Part shown: in pieces, positions 4,706-11,274 of the stretch
How the letters are laid out: each line of letters begins with the position of its first letter
How positions within the stretch are numbered: position 1 is the stretch's first letter
Source: an uncultured Lachnobacterium sp.
GTDB taxonomy: Bacteria > Bacillota > Clostridia > Lachnospirales > Lachnospiraceae
Direction: 5' to 3'
DNA length: 11,274 bases
NCBI GenBank assembly: GCA_900552085.1
Contig: URYB01000056.1
Span: forward strand, 1 to 11,274
Program-made: the position numbers and the translations under genes
Notes under the pieces: generated by a model
The model's database searches: none
Told to the model about the DNA's origin: nothing
The model's input: only the letters and a program-made list of their open reading frames with translations

Positions 4706-5725
4706 ATGAAAGAAAAATTGCAGAAAATCAGAGAACATGCAATGGCTGAGATTGAAAATTCCGATGGTCTTGCAAAACTCAATGATGTCAGAGTTTCTGT
4801 CCTTGGTAAAAAGGGTGAACTGACTGCGGTATTAAAAGGAATGAAGGATGTTGCTCCAGAGGATCGTCCAAAAGTCGGACAGTGGGTAAACGAAACACGT
4901 GAAGCCATTGAAGCAAAACTTGAAGAGACAAAGAAGAAACTTGAGGCAGCTGAACTTGAGCACCGTCTGGAACATGAAGTGATTGACGTAACACTTCCTG
5001 CAAAGAAGAATCGTGTTGGTCATACACACCCGAATACAATGGTATTAGAGGAAGTAGAGCGTATCTTTACAGGTATGGGATACGAAGTCGTAGAAGGACC
5101 GGAAGTAGAGTATGATTATTACAATTTTGAGGCATTGAATATTCCGGCAAATCATCCGGCAAAAGATGAGCAGGATACTTTCTATATCACAGATAAAATT
5201 CTCCTTCGTACACAGACATCTCCGGTACAGGTTCGTGTGATGGAAAACAAGAAACCGCCAATCCGTATGATTGCACCGGGACGTGTATTCCGTGCAGATG
5301 AAGTGGATGCAACACATTCCCCATCCTTCCATCAGATTGAGGGAATGGTAATTGACAAAGGTATTACATTTTCTGACTTAAAGGGAACATTAACCCAGTT
5401 CGTACAGCAGCTTTTTGGAAAAGAGACAAAAGTAAAATTCCGTCCACACCATTTTCCATTTACAGAGCCATCTGCTGAGATGGATGTTTCCTGCTTTAAG
5501 TGCGGTGGAAAAGGCTGCCGTTTCTGTAAAGGAGAGGGCTGGATTGAAATTCTTGGATGTGGTATGGTACATCCACGTGTGCTTCGTATGAGCGGCATTG
5601 ATCCGGAAGAGTACTCAGGCTTTGCTTTCGGTATCGGACAGGAGCGTATCACACTTCTGAAGTATGAAATTGATGACATGCGTCTTCTTTATGAAAACGA
5701 TGATCGTTTCTTAAAACAGTTCTAG
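4706..5725 (+). CDS. pheS: Phenylalanine-tRNA ligase alpha subunit
   Basis: Catalytic subunit of the alpha2-beta2 class II synthetase that charges tRNA-Phe in the cytoplasm. 339 residues from this start, the usual PheS length. The N-terminal coiled coil (about 1-95) binds the tRNA. The catalytic core shows HPAKDEQDTFY (150-160), GRVFRADEVDATHSPSFHQIEG (192-213, class II motif 2), HHFPFTEPSAE (248-258) and motif 3 around GIGQERITLLKY (309-320), ending in the typical RFLKQF. Four Cys in a CxxC-x4-CxxC arrangement (263, 266, 271, 274) form a knuckle seen in many Firmicutes PheS. An in-frame ATG at 4676 would add ten residues, but AGGAG at 4695-4699, six bases before 4706, and the family N-terminus favour 4706. 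It is the first gene after the T-box and is followed by pheT after 13 bases. Confidence 0.98.
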   Translation: MKEKLQKIREHAMAEIENSDGLAKLNDVRVSVLGKKGELTAVLKGMKDVAPEDRPKVGQWVNETREAIEAKLEETKKKLEAAELEHRLEHEVIDVTLPAKKNRVGHTHPNTMVLEEVERIFTGMGYEVVEGPEVEYDYYNFEALNIPANHPAKDEQDTFYITDKILLRTQTSPVQVRVMENKKPPIRMIAPGRVFRADEVDATHSPSFHQIEGMVIDKGITFSDLKGTLTQFVQQLFGKETKVKFRPHHFPFTEPSAEMDVSCFKCGGKGCRFCKGEGWIEILGCGMVHPRVLRMSGIDPEEYSGFAFGIGQERITLLKYEIDDMRLLYENDDRFLKQF

Positions 5726-5738
5726 GAGGTTAGATTAG

Positions 5739-8159
5739 ATGAATACATCATTAAAATGGATAAAAGCATTAGTTCCTGGGCTTGACTGTACTGCACAGGA
5801 ATATACAGATGCAATGACACTGTCTGGATCAAAAGTAGAAAGCTATGAGCAGCTGGATGCAGATCTGGACAAGATCGTAATTGGACAGGTAAAGAAAATC
5901 GAGCGTCATCCGGATGCGGACAAGCTTGTGATCTGTCAGGTAGATATCGGTGAGCCGGAACTGACACAGATTGTTACAGGTGCAACAAACGTATTCGAAG
6001 GTGCAAAAGTTCCTGTTGTATTGGACGGCGGACGTGTTGCAGGCGGACATGATGGCACAAAGACACCTGGTGGCATCAAAATCAAAAAAGGCAAACTTCG
6101 TGGCATTGAATCAAACGGTATGATGTGCTCCATCGAGGAACTTGGTTCTACAAGAGAAATGTTCCCGGATGCACCAGTGAATGGTCTTTATATTTTCGGC
6201 GAAGACGCACCGGTTGGAGAGAATGCAGTATCTTATCTCGGACTGGATGACAGTGTGATTGAATATGAAATCACTTCCAACCGTGTAGACTGTTTCTCTG
6301 TACTTGGTCTTGCAAGAGAGGCTGCTGCAACATTTGATAAGAAATTTGTTCCTCCGGTTGTTACAGAAACCGGAAATGATGAGGATGTTAATGATATTGT
6401 AAAGGTAACAGTAAAGGACGCAGATCTTTGCAGCCGCTATACAGCGAGAGTTGTTAAGAATGTGAAATTTGCACCATCACCAAAGTGGATGCAGGAGCGT
6501 CTTCGTTCCCATGGCATTCGCCCAATCAACAATCTGGTTGATATTACAAACTATGTAATGGAAGAGTATGGTCAGCCAATGCATGCCTATGATCTGGATA
6601 CCATTGCAGGAAATGAAATTATTGTAAGACGTGCAGCAAAAGACGAAAAATTTGTTACACTGGACGGTCAGGAGCGCCAGATGGATGACAGCGTACTGAT
6701 GATCTGTGATGCAGAGAAAGCAATCGGTATTGCCGGAATCATGGGTGGTGAGAATTCCATGATCACAGAGAATGTACACACAATGCTTTTCGAGGCAGCA
6801 TGCTTTGATGGAACGAATATCCGTAAGTCTTCCAAGAAGATCGGACTTCGTACCGATGCTTCTGCAAAGTTTGAGAAGGGATTGGATCCAAACCTTGCCA
6901 TGGAGGCAATGAACCGTGCATGTCAGCTTGTAGAAGAGCTTGGCGCAGGAGAGGTTGTTGGTGGAGCCGTAGATATTTATCCGGTGAAACGTAAAGGCAT
7001 CCGTATTCCATTTGAGCCAGACAAATACAACAAACTTCTTGGCACAGATATTGATAAAGAGACCATGATCGGGTACTTCAAGAAGATTGATCTTGGATAC
7101 GATGAAGTTGCAAATGAGATTCTTGTTCCTTCCTGGAGACAGGATCTGCTTTGCGATGCAGATATGGCGGAAGAAGTTGCAAGATTCTATGGATATGACA
7201 ATATCGGAGTAACACTTCCAAGTGGAGAATCAACTGCCGGCGGCAAGAGTTTCAAGCTTCGCATGGAAGAAAAGGCCCGTGAGGTTGCAGAGTTCTGCGG
7301 ATTTTCACAGGCTATGACCTATTCGTTCGAAAGCCCGAAGGTATTTGACAAGTTATTGATTCCTGCAGATTCTGATTTGCGCAATACAGTGGTTATCTCC
7401 AATCCGTTAGGAGAGGATTACTCCATTATGCGTACATTGCCATTGAACGGAATGCTGACTTCTCTGTCGACAAACTTTGGCAGAAGAAATAAAGATGTAC
7501 ATCTGTATGAGATGGGTAACATTTATCTTCCAAAGCAGGTTCCGCTTACAGAACTTCCAGAAGAGCGTATGCAGCTTACTTTTGGAATGTATGGAGATGG
7601 AGATTTCTTCACAATGAAGGGGGTTGTTGAAGAGCTTCTTTCCCAGCTCGGCTTAAGAGACAAGGCGGAGTATGATCCGACAGCAGATCTTCCATTCCTT
7701 CATCCGGGACGTAAAGCGAATGTTGTTTATGATGGGGCTGTTATCGGATACCTTGGTGAAGTTCATCCGACAGTTGCGGCAAACTATGCAATCAAAGATC
7801 GTGTTTACATTGCAGTAATCGATATGCCGGAAATTGTTTCCCGTGCATCCTTCGATTATAAATATGAAGGAATTACAAACTTCCCGGTTTCTTCAAGAGA
7901 TTTATCTATGGTTGTTCCAAAGAATATTCTTGTTGGAGATATTGAGAAAGTCTTCGATGAAAAAGGCGGCGCATACTTAGAAAGCTATGAGCTTTTTGAT
8001 GTATACGAAGGCGCACAGATTGAAAAGGGATTCAAGTCTGTTGCATATTCTCTGAAGTTCCGTGGAAAAGACAAAAACTTAGAGGAAAATGACATTACCA
8101 GCGCAATGAATAAAATCTTAAAAGGATTAGAGCAGATGGGAATCCAGTTGAGAGGCTAA
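5739..8159 (+). CDS. pheT: Phenylalanine-tRNA ligase beta subunit
   Basis: Beta subunit of PheRS, needed for tRNA recognition and editing of mis-charged Tyr-tRNA-Phe. 806 residues, full length for the long bacterial form. Domains in order: OB-fold tRNA-binding domain (about 40-150, with IERHPDADKL and the SNGMMCS segment); B3/B4 editing domain (about 210-400); B5 domain (about 415-485, ending in ARFYGYDNI); the catalytic-like core (about 490-700); and the C-terminal ferredoxin-fold anticodon-binding domain (about 710-806, beginning near FPVSSRDLSMV and including SLKFRGKDK). The ribosome binding site AGGAGG (5724-5729) overlaps the pheS stop codon, with 9 bases to the ATG, so the two subunits are probably translated in step. 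No frame disruption is seen. Confidence 0.98.
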   Translation: MNTSLKWIKALVPGLDCTAQEYTDAMTLSGSKVESYEQLDADLDKIVIGQVKKIERHPDADKLVICQVDIGEPELTQIVTGATNVFEGAKVPVVLDGGRVAGGHDGTKTPGGIKIKKGKLRGIESNGMMCSIEELGSTREMFPDAPVNGLYIFGEDAPVGENAVSYLGLDDSVIEYEITSNRVDCFSVLGLAREAAATFDKKFVPPVVTETGNDEDVNDIVKVTVKDADLCSRYTARVVKNVKFAPSPKWMQERLRSHGIRPINNLVDITNYVMEEYGQPMHAYDLDTIAGNEIIVRRAAKDEKFVTLDGQERQMDDSVLMICDAEKAIGIAGIMGGENSMITENVHTMLFEAACFDGTNIRKSSKKIGLRTDASAKFEKGLDPNLAMEAMNRACQLVEELGAGEVVGGAVDIYPVKRKGIRIPFEPDKYNKLLGTDIDKETMIGYFKKIDLGYDEVANEILVPSWRQDLLCDADMAEEVARFYGYDNIGVTLPSGESTAGGKSFKLRMEEKAREVAEFCGFSQAMTYSFESPKVFDKLLIPADSDLRNTVVISNPLGEDYSIMRTLPLNGMLTSLSTNFGRRNKDVHLYEMGNIYLPKQVPLTELPEERMQLTFGMYGDGDFFTMKGVVEELLSQLGLRDKAEYDPTADLPFLHPGRKANVVYDGAVIGYLGEVHPTVAANYAIKDRVYIAVIDMPEIVSRASFDYKYEGITNFPVSSRDLSMVVPKNILVGDIEKVFDEKGGAYLESYELFDVYEGAQIEKGFKSVAYSLKFRGKDKNLEENDITSAMNKILKGLEQMGIQLRG

Positions 8160-8163
8160 TACA

Positions 8164-9198
8164 ATGGATGGAATGAATGTAAAAGATTATGACTATGATC
8201 TTCCGGAGGAACTGATCGCACAGGATCCGCTCGAAGACCGTTCCAGTTCCCGCCTGATGGTACTTGACCGTCAGACGGGAGAGGTAGAACACAAACATTT
8301 TACGGATATACTGGAGTATCTGCATCCGGGAGATTGCCTTGTAATTAACAACACCAAGGTAATTCCGGCGAGACTGTTTGGTGTAAAAGAAGACACGCAG
8401 GCAAAAATTGAAGTGCTTTTGCTCAAGAGAAAAGAAAATGATATCTGGGAGACATTGGTAAAACCCGGGAAAAAGGCAAAACCAGGCACAAAGATTATTT
8501 TTGGCGAAGGACTTCTTACCGGTGAAGTTGTCGATGTGGTCGAGGAAGGAAACCGTTTGATTCAGTTTCATTATGAAGGGATTTTTGAAGAAATCCTAGA
8601 TCAGCTGGGACAGATGCCGCTTCCACCATACATCACACATCAGTTAAAGGACAAGAACCGTTACCAGACCGTTTATGCAAAATATGATGGATCTGCAGCT
8701 GCACCGACAGCAGGCCTTCATTTTACGAAGGAACTTCTCGAAAAAGTAAAAGAGATGGGCGTGGATATTGCAGAAGTGACCTTACATGTAGGTCTTGGTA
8801 CGTTCCGTCCGGTCAAGGTGGACAATGTACTCGATCATCATATGCATTCGGAATTTTATATGGTGTCAGCTGAAGCTGCCGAGAAGATCAATCGTACGAA
8901 AGCGAATGGAGGTCGCGTGATTTCGGTCGGTACTACAAGCACGAGAACTCTGGAGTCAGCAGCCGATGAGAATGGAATGCTTCATGAGACAAGCGGATGG
9001 ACAGAAATTTTTATTTATCCGGGATACAAGTTTAAGGTCATTGACGGATTGATTACAAACTTCCATCTGCCACAGTCTACACTTGTTATGCTGGTATCTG
9101 CTTTGGCGGGCAGAGAACATGTTCTCCATGCATATGAGATCGCTGTAAAAGAAAAATACCGGTTTTTCTCGTTTGGAGATGCCATGCTGATTCAATAA
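8164..9198 (+). CDS. queA: S-adenosylmethionine:tRNA ribosyltransferase-isomerase
   Basis: QueA transfers and isomerises the ribose of S-adenosylmethionine onto preQ1 at the wobble base of GUN-anticodon tRNAs, giving epoxyqueuosine. 344 residues, close to the family norm. Recognisable blocks: YDLPEELIAQDPLEDRSSSRLMVLDR (from residue 11), INNTKVIPARLFG (61-73), SAAAPTAGLHFT (177-188), LHVGLGTFRPV (207-217), VGTTSTRTLES (255-265), TNFHLPQSTLVMLVSA (298-313) and FGDAMLI (337-343). It starts 4 bases after the pheT stop; AGAGG (8151-8155) is 8 bases upstream. A second ATG at 8173 would match the usual family N-terminus (MNVKDYDYDLP) but has a weaker ribosome binding site. It is probably co-transcribed with pheST under the T-box, although its product acts on Asp, Asn, His and Tyr tRNAs, not tRNA-Phe. 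No terminator follows. Confidence 0.97.
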   Translation: MDGMNVKDYDYDLPEELIAQDPLEDRSSSRLMVLDRQTGEVEHKHFTDILEYLHPGDCLVINNTKVIPARLFGVKEDTQAKIEVLLLKRKENDIWETLVKPGKKAKPGTKIIFGEGLLTGEVVDVVEEGNRLIQFHYEGIFEEILDQLGQMPLPPYITHQLKDKNRYQTVYAKYDGSAAAPTAGLHFTKELLEKVKEMGVDIAEVTLHVGLGTFRPVKVDNVLDHHMHSEFYMVSAEAAEKINRTKANGGRVISVGTTSTRTLESAADENGMLHETSGWTEIFIYPGYKFKVIDGLITNFHLPQSTLVMLVSALAGREHVLHAYEIAVKEKYRFFSFGDAMLIQ

Positions 9199-9224
9199 AT
9201 TGGTAAAATATGTGTGAATTAGCC

Positions 9225-9253
9225 TTGTCAAACGGACAAATATGTACTAATAT
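9225..9253 (+). promoter_or_regulatory. Candidate promoter of the PilZ gene with a small dyad at the -35
   Basis: TTGTCA (9225-9230), 17-base spacer, TAATAT (9248-9253). TTGTC (9225-9229) and GACAA (9235-9239) form a five-base inverted repeat over the -35. The predicted start site is about 40 bases before the ATG at 9303. Confidence 0.55.
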
Positions 9254-9302
9254 AAATATATATTTTTAGCTATGAGAACATGTAGATAGGGAGCAGATTT
9301 TT

Positions 9303-9641
9303 ATGGAAGAGAAAAGAAAGCATAAAAGATTAGATTTGGATGTTGAGATTCAGCTTGAGAGACTGGACGAAGAAGGTGTTACCACTCTTAAGTATGTGCA
9401 TGTAGATGTAACTGATATTTCACGAAGCGGTATTGGTTTTACCTGCAAGAAGGAACTTGAGACCGGCACTTATTATGACACAAAGATCCAGATCTGGACA
9501 AAGGAAATTGTAGATGCAGTGATTGAAATTGTTCGTCGTGACGATGGACCGGATGGATATCATTATGGCGCAATCTTTATTGGTATGACAGATACCGATG
9601 CATTAAAGATTGACATTTATCAGATTTTCAACGATTTATAA
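9303..9641 (+). CDS. Single-domain PilZ protein, predicted c-di-GMP receptor
   Basis: 112 residues forming one PilZ domain with nothing attached. Both c-di-GMP-binding signatures are intact: R5-x3-R9 in RKHKR, and D38-x-S40-x2-G43 in DISRSG. The beta-barrel strands follow (IQIWTKEIVDAVIEIVRR, about 62-79), then YHYGAIFIG and a short C-terminal helix. There is no membrane segment or signal peptide. Such small PilZ proteins bind c-di-GMP and relay it by protein contact, often in motility or surface behaviour; the partner cannot be named here. The start is supported by AGGGAG (9288-9293), 9 bases upstream. The gene is monocistronic, with its own promoter and a strong terminator, between queA and aroA, neither of which suggests a role. 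Confidence 0.92.
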   Translation: MEEKRKHKRLDLDVEIQLERLDEEGVTTLKYVHVDVTDISRSGIGFTCKKELETGTYYDTKIQIWTKEIVDAVIEIVRRDDGPDGYHYGAIFIGMTDTDALKIDIYQIFNDL

Positions 9642-9648
9642 GAAAAAG

Positions 9649-9678
9649 AAAAGAGGTTGCTTGCAACCTCTTTTTTTA
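9649..9678 (+). terminator. Rho-independent terminator after the PilZ gene
   Basis: GAGGTTG (9653-9659) / CAACCTC (9664-9670) with a CTTG loop, extended by A-T pairs at the base and followed by TTTTTTT. It separates the PilZ unit from aroA. Confidence 0.92.
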
Positions 9679-9727
9679 CGATTACAACAATCATCAGAAT
9701 TTTGTTTTGCAGAAGGAGTAATAACAG

Positions 9728-11020
9728 ATGAAAATGCAGGACCGATATGAAGTAAAGAAAGCTTCCGGCAAACCTATTAAGGTGTCTGTTCCTGGATCGA
9801 AAAGTATCACAAATCGTGCGCTTTTGATTGCAGCTTTGGCACAGGGGAAAAGTGTGTTGCGTGGAGTGCTTTTTTCGGATGACAGCAGACATTTTTTGCA
9901 GTCCCTTATCTCTTTGGGATTTCCGGTAGAGGTGGATGAGGATAATGCAGTCGTAACAATTACAGGATTTGGTGGAAAGATTCCAAAAACAGAAGCTGAG
10001 ATTGACGTAGGGAGTGCAGGAACTGCTGCCCGTTTTCTGACAGCATATCTTGGTTTGTCAAAGGGAAGCTACCATATCCTGTCATCGGAACAGATGAAGA
10101 AGAGACCGATGCAGGAACTTCTTACAGCATTAGAAGAATTGGGGGCAGAAATTGCTTTTGATGAAGAACATTATCATTTTCCATTTACGATTAGGAATGA
10201 GGGTGTTACAAAATATGAAGTAACAATTGATGTAGATAAAAGCAGCCAGTTTTTGAGTGCTTTATTGATTTCTGCGGTGTTATTTGAAAATGATTTCCAT
10301 ATTCATGTCAAAGGAAATCATGGCATGGCCTATGTACAGATGACAATTGCCATGATGCGGCAGTTTGGCGTAACTGTTTTAGAGGAATCTCCGTGTGATT
10401 TCTGCATACCAAAAGAAGCAGCTTATGAAGCAAAAGAATATCAGATTGAACCGGATGTTTCCGCTGCATCTTATTTTTATGCTATGTGTCCGGTTTTGCA
10501 CGTGCCGGCAAAAGTATTGCATGTACATTGGGACAGTTTACAGGGCGATACACAGTTTTTACATGTTTTAGAGAAAATGGGATGCAAGAGTAAAGAAGAG
10601 AGCGATGGAATTCTTCTGCTTCCACCGGAAGGAAAAATGCAGGGAGGAACATTTGACTTGTCTGCTTTTTCCGATCAGGCGCTTACATTGGCTGCAATTT
10701 CCTGTTTTGCAGAAACACCGGTGACGATTACCGGAATTGGACATATTCGTTATCAGGAATGTGACCGCTTGCATGCAATCACAGAAAATCTCACGAAAAT
10801 GAAGATTGTATGTAAAGAAGTTGGAGATGGATGTATCTGCATTGAACCGGGAACGCCACAGGCTTGCGAAGTTTCAACCTATGATGATCATCGCGTTGCG
10901 ATGTCCTTTGCAATACCGGGACTTGTGCAGCCGGGAATCATCATATTAGATCCGGGCTGTTGCAGAAAGACATTTGAAAATTATTTTGAAGTACTTGAAG
11001 ATGCTGTTTGCAAGGCATAA
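9728..11020 (+). CDS. aroA: 3-phosphoshikimate 1-carboxyvinyltransferase (EPSP synthase)
   Basis: Catalyses the sixth shikimate step, joining phosphoenolpyruvate to shikimate-3-phosphate. 430 residues, full length. Motifs: VPGSKSITNRALL (21-33, K25 and R30 of the substrate site), DVGSAGTAARFLTA (93-106), KRPMQELLTALEELGAE (125-141), DKSSQFLSALL (170-180), SDQALTLAA (315-323, D316 matching E. coli D313), IRYQECDRLHA (340-350, E344 matching E341), TYDDHRVAMSF (384-394) and KTFENYF (414-420). Two family positions differ from the E. coli enzyme: F103 where E. coli has P101, and Q343 where it has K340. The start ATG follows AAGGAG (9713-9718) by 9 bases; a second Met two codons later is possible. 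No good promoter is visible in the 50 bases after the PilZ terminator. The neighbouring tyrA on the other strand belongs to the same wider pathway. Confidence 0.96.
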   Translation: MKMQDRYEVKKASGKPIKVSVPGSKSITNRALLIAALAQGKSVLRGVLFSDDSRHFLQSLISLGFPVEVDEDNAVVTITGFGGKIPKTEAEIDVGSAGTAARFLTAYLGLSKGSYHILSSEQMKKRPMQELLTALEELGAEIAFDEEHYHFPFTIRNEGVTKYEVTIDVDKSSQFLSALLISAVLFENDFHIHVKGNHGMAYVQMTIAMMRQFGVTVLEESPCDFCIPKEAAYEAKEYQIEPDVSAASYFYAMCPVLHVPAKVLHVHWDSLQGDTQFLHVLEKMGCKSKEESDGILLLPPEGKMQGGTFDLSAFSDQALTLAAISCFAETPVTITGIGHIRYQECDRLHAITENLTKMKIVCKEVGDGCICIEPGTPQACEVSTYDDHRVAMSFAIPGLVQPGIIILDPGCCRKTFENYFEVLEDAVCKA

Positions 11021-11030
11021 AAGGATATGA

Positions 11031-11054
11031 AAAAGGGAGCGTAGGCTCCCTTTT
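11031..11054 (+). terminator. Palindromic bidirectional terminator between aroA and tyrA
   Basis: AAAAGGGAGC (11031-11040) / GCTCCCTTTT (11045-11054), ten perfect pairs around a GTAG loop. Being symmetrical with A- and T-rich flanks, it serves both converging genes; its right edge overlaps the tyrA stop codon. Confidence 0.9.
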
Positions 11055-11274
11055 AACGTTTATGAATCACATAGGAATGTTTTTGCAGAACTTTTTCAGC
11101 GGAGATCAGGCTTTCTTCATCTTTTAATACGATGTGCAGAACACCTTCTTCAAATTCACGGTTGTTAATAATTCCGATATTCTTAATACTGATTTCGTGA
11201 TCCGCAAGAATGCGTGCAATTGTTGCAATTCCACCTGTTTCATCCAGCAGATCAACGAAGAGTTCATAACAGTC
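11053..11274 (-). CDS. tyrA: Prephenate dehydrogenase, C-terminal ACT regulatory domain (partial)
   Basis: An open frame on the minus strand runs unbroken from the window edge (first codon 11274-11272) to TAA at 11055-11053, giving 73 residues; the start lies outside the window. The sequence is an ACT domain: ELFVDLLDETGGIATIARIL (4-23), then ISIKNIGIINNREFEEG (28-44), LHIVLKD and a final helix ending in SYVIHKR. The phrase IKNIGIINNRE followed by EEGVLHI is characteristic of the C-terminal ACT domain of Firmicutes TyrA, which makes 4-hydroxyphenylpyruvate from prephenate for tyrosine synthesis; the ACT domain is the likely site of tyrosine feedback. Other ACT-domain enzymes are possible, but aroA next door supports TyrA. 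The catalytic part is not in the window. Confidence 0.83.
   Translation of the reverse strand, partial: DCYELFVDLLDETGGIATIARILADHEISIKNIGIINNREFEEGVLHIVLKDEESLISAEKVLQKHSYVIHKR

Noticed and set aside
1..11274. CRISPR array, insertion sequence, prophage, tRNA or rRNA genes
   Set aside because: No regularly spaced repeats with spacers, no transposase or integrase frame, no terminal inverted repeats, and no tRNA cloverleaf or rRNA sequence was seen.

Overview
This looks like a low-to-moderate-GC Gram-positive genome of the Clostridia, most likely Lachnospiraceae. The signs are strong AGGAGG-type ribosome binding sites, sigma-A promoters, a T-box leader on pheST, a SpoIID/LytB-family protein, and the style of PheS, AroA and TyrA. 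The genus cannot be fixed from the sequence. The region reads as chromosomal core with no mobile element; housekeeping genes are mixed with a small signalling island.

Layout. (1) 1-330: the C-terminal end of an amino-acid ABC transporter ATPase, then a hairpin terminator that can serve both strands. (2) 333-1604, minus strand: a tightly coupled pair, a stand-alone CheY-like receiver followed by a CheX-like protein carrying four N-terminal MshEN-type repeats. (3) 1763-2107: a small three-helix membrane protein, transcribed divergently. (4) 2193-2542: no protein gene, but a well-formed promoter, a dense set of mutually pseudoknotted helices and a terminator, so a large structured non-coding RNA. 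(5) 2579-4312: a membrane-anchored SpoIID/LytB-domain protein. (6) 4322-9198: promoter, phenylalanine T-box riboswitch, pheS, pheT and queA as one probable operon. (7) 9225-9678: a single-domain PilZ protein with its own promoter and terminator. (8) 9728-11274: aroA converging on the 3' end of tyrA, which enters from the right edge on the minus strand and is separated by a palindromic terminator.

How it fits together. Two themes recur. The first is aromatic amino acids: AroA makes the chorismate precursor, TyrA diverts prephenate to tyrosine, and PheST charges tRNA-Phe under T-box control. The second is cyclic-di-GMP: the PilZ protein keeps both canonical binding motifs, and the CheX-like protein carries tandem repeats that fit the MshEN pattern. 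A c-di-GMP-modulated CheY phosphatase is a reasonable but unproven reading. The most interesting objects are the pseudoknotted RNA (2228-2542) and the MshEN-repeat/CheX protein with its receiver partner.
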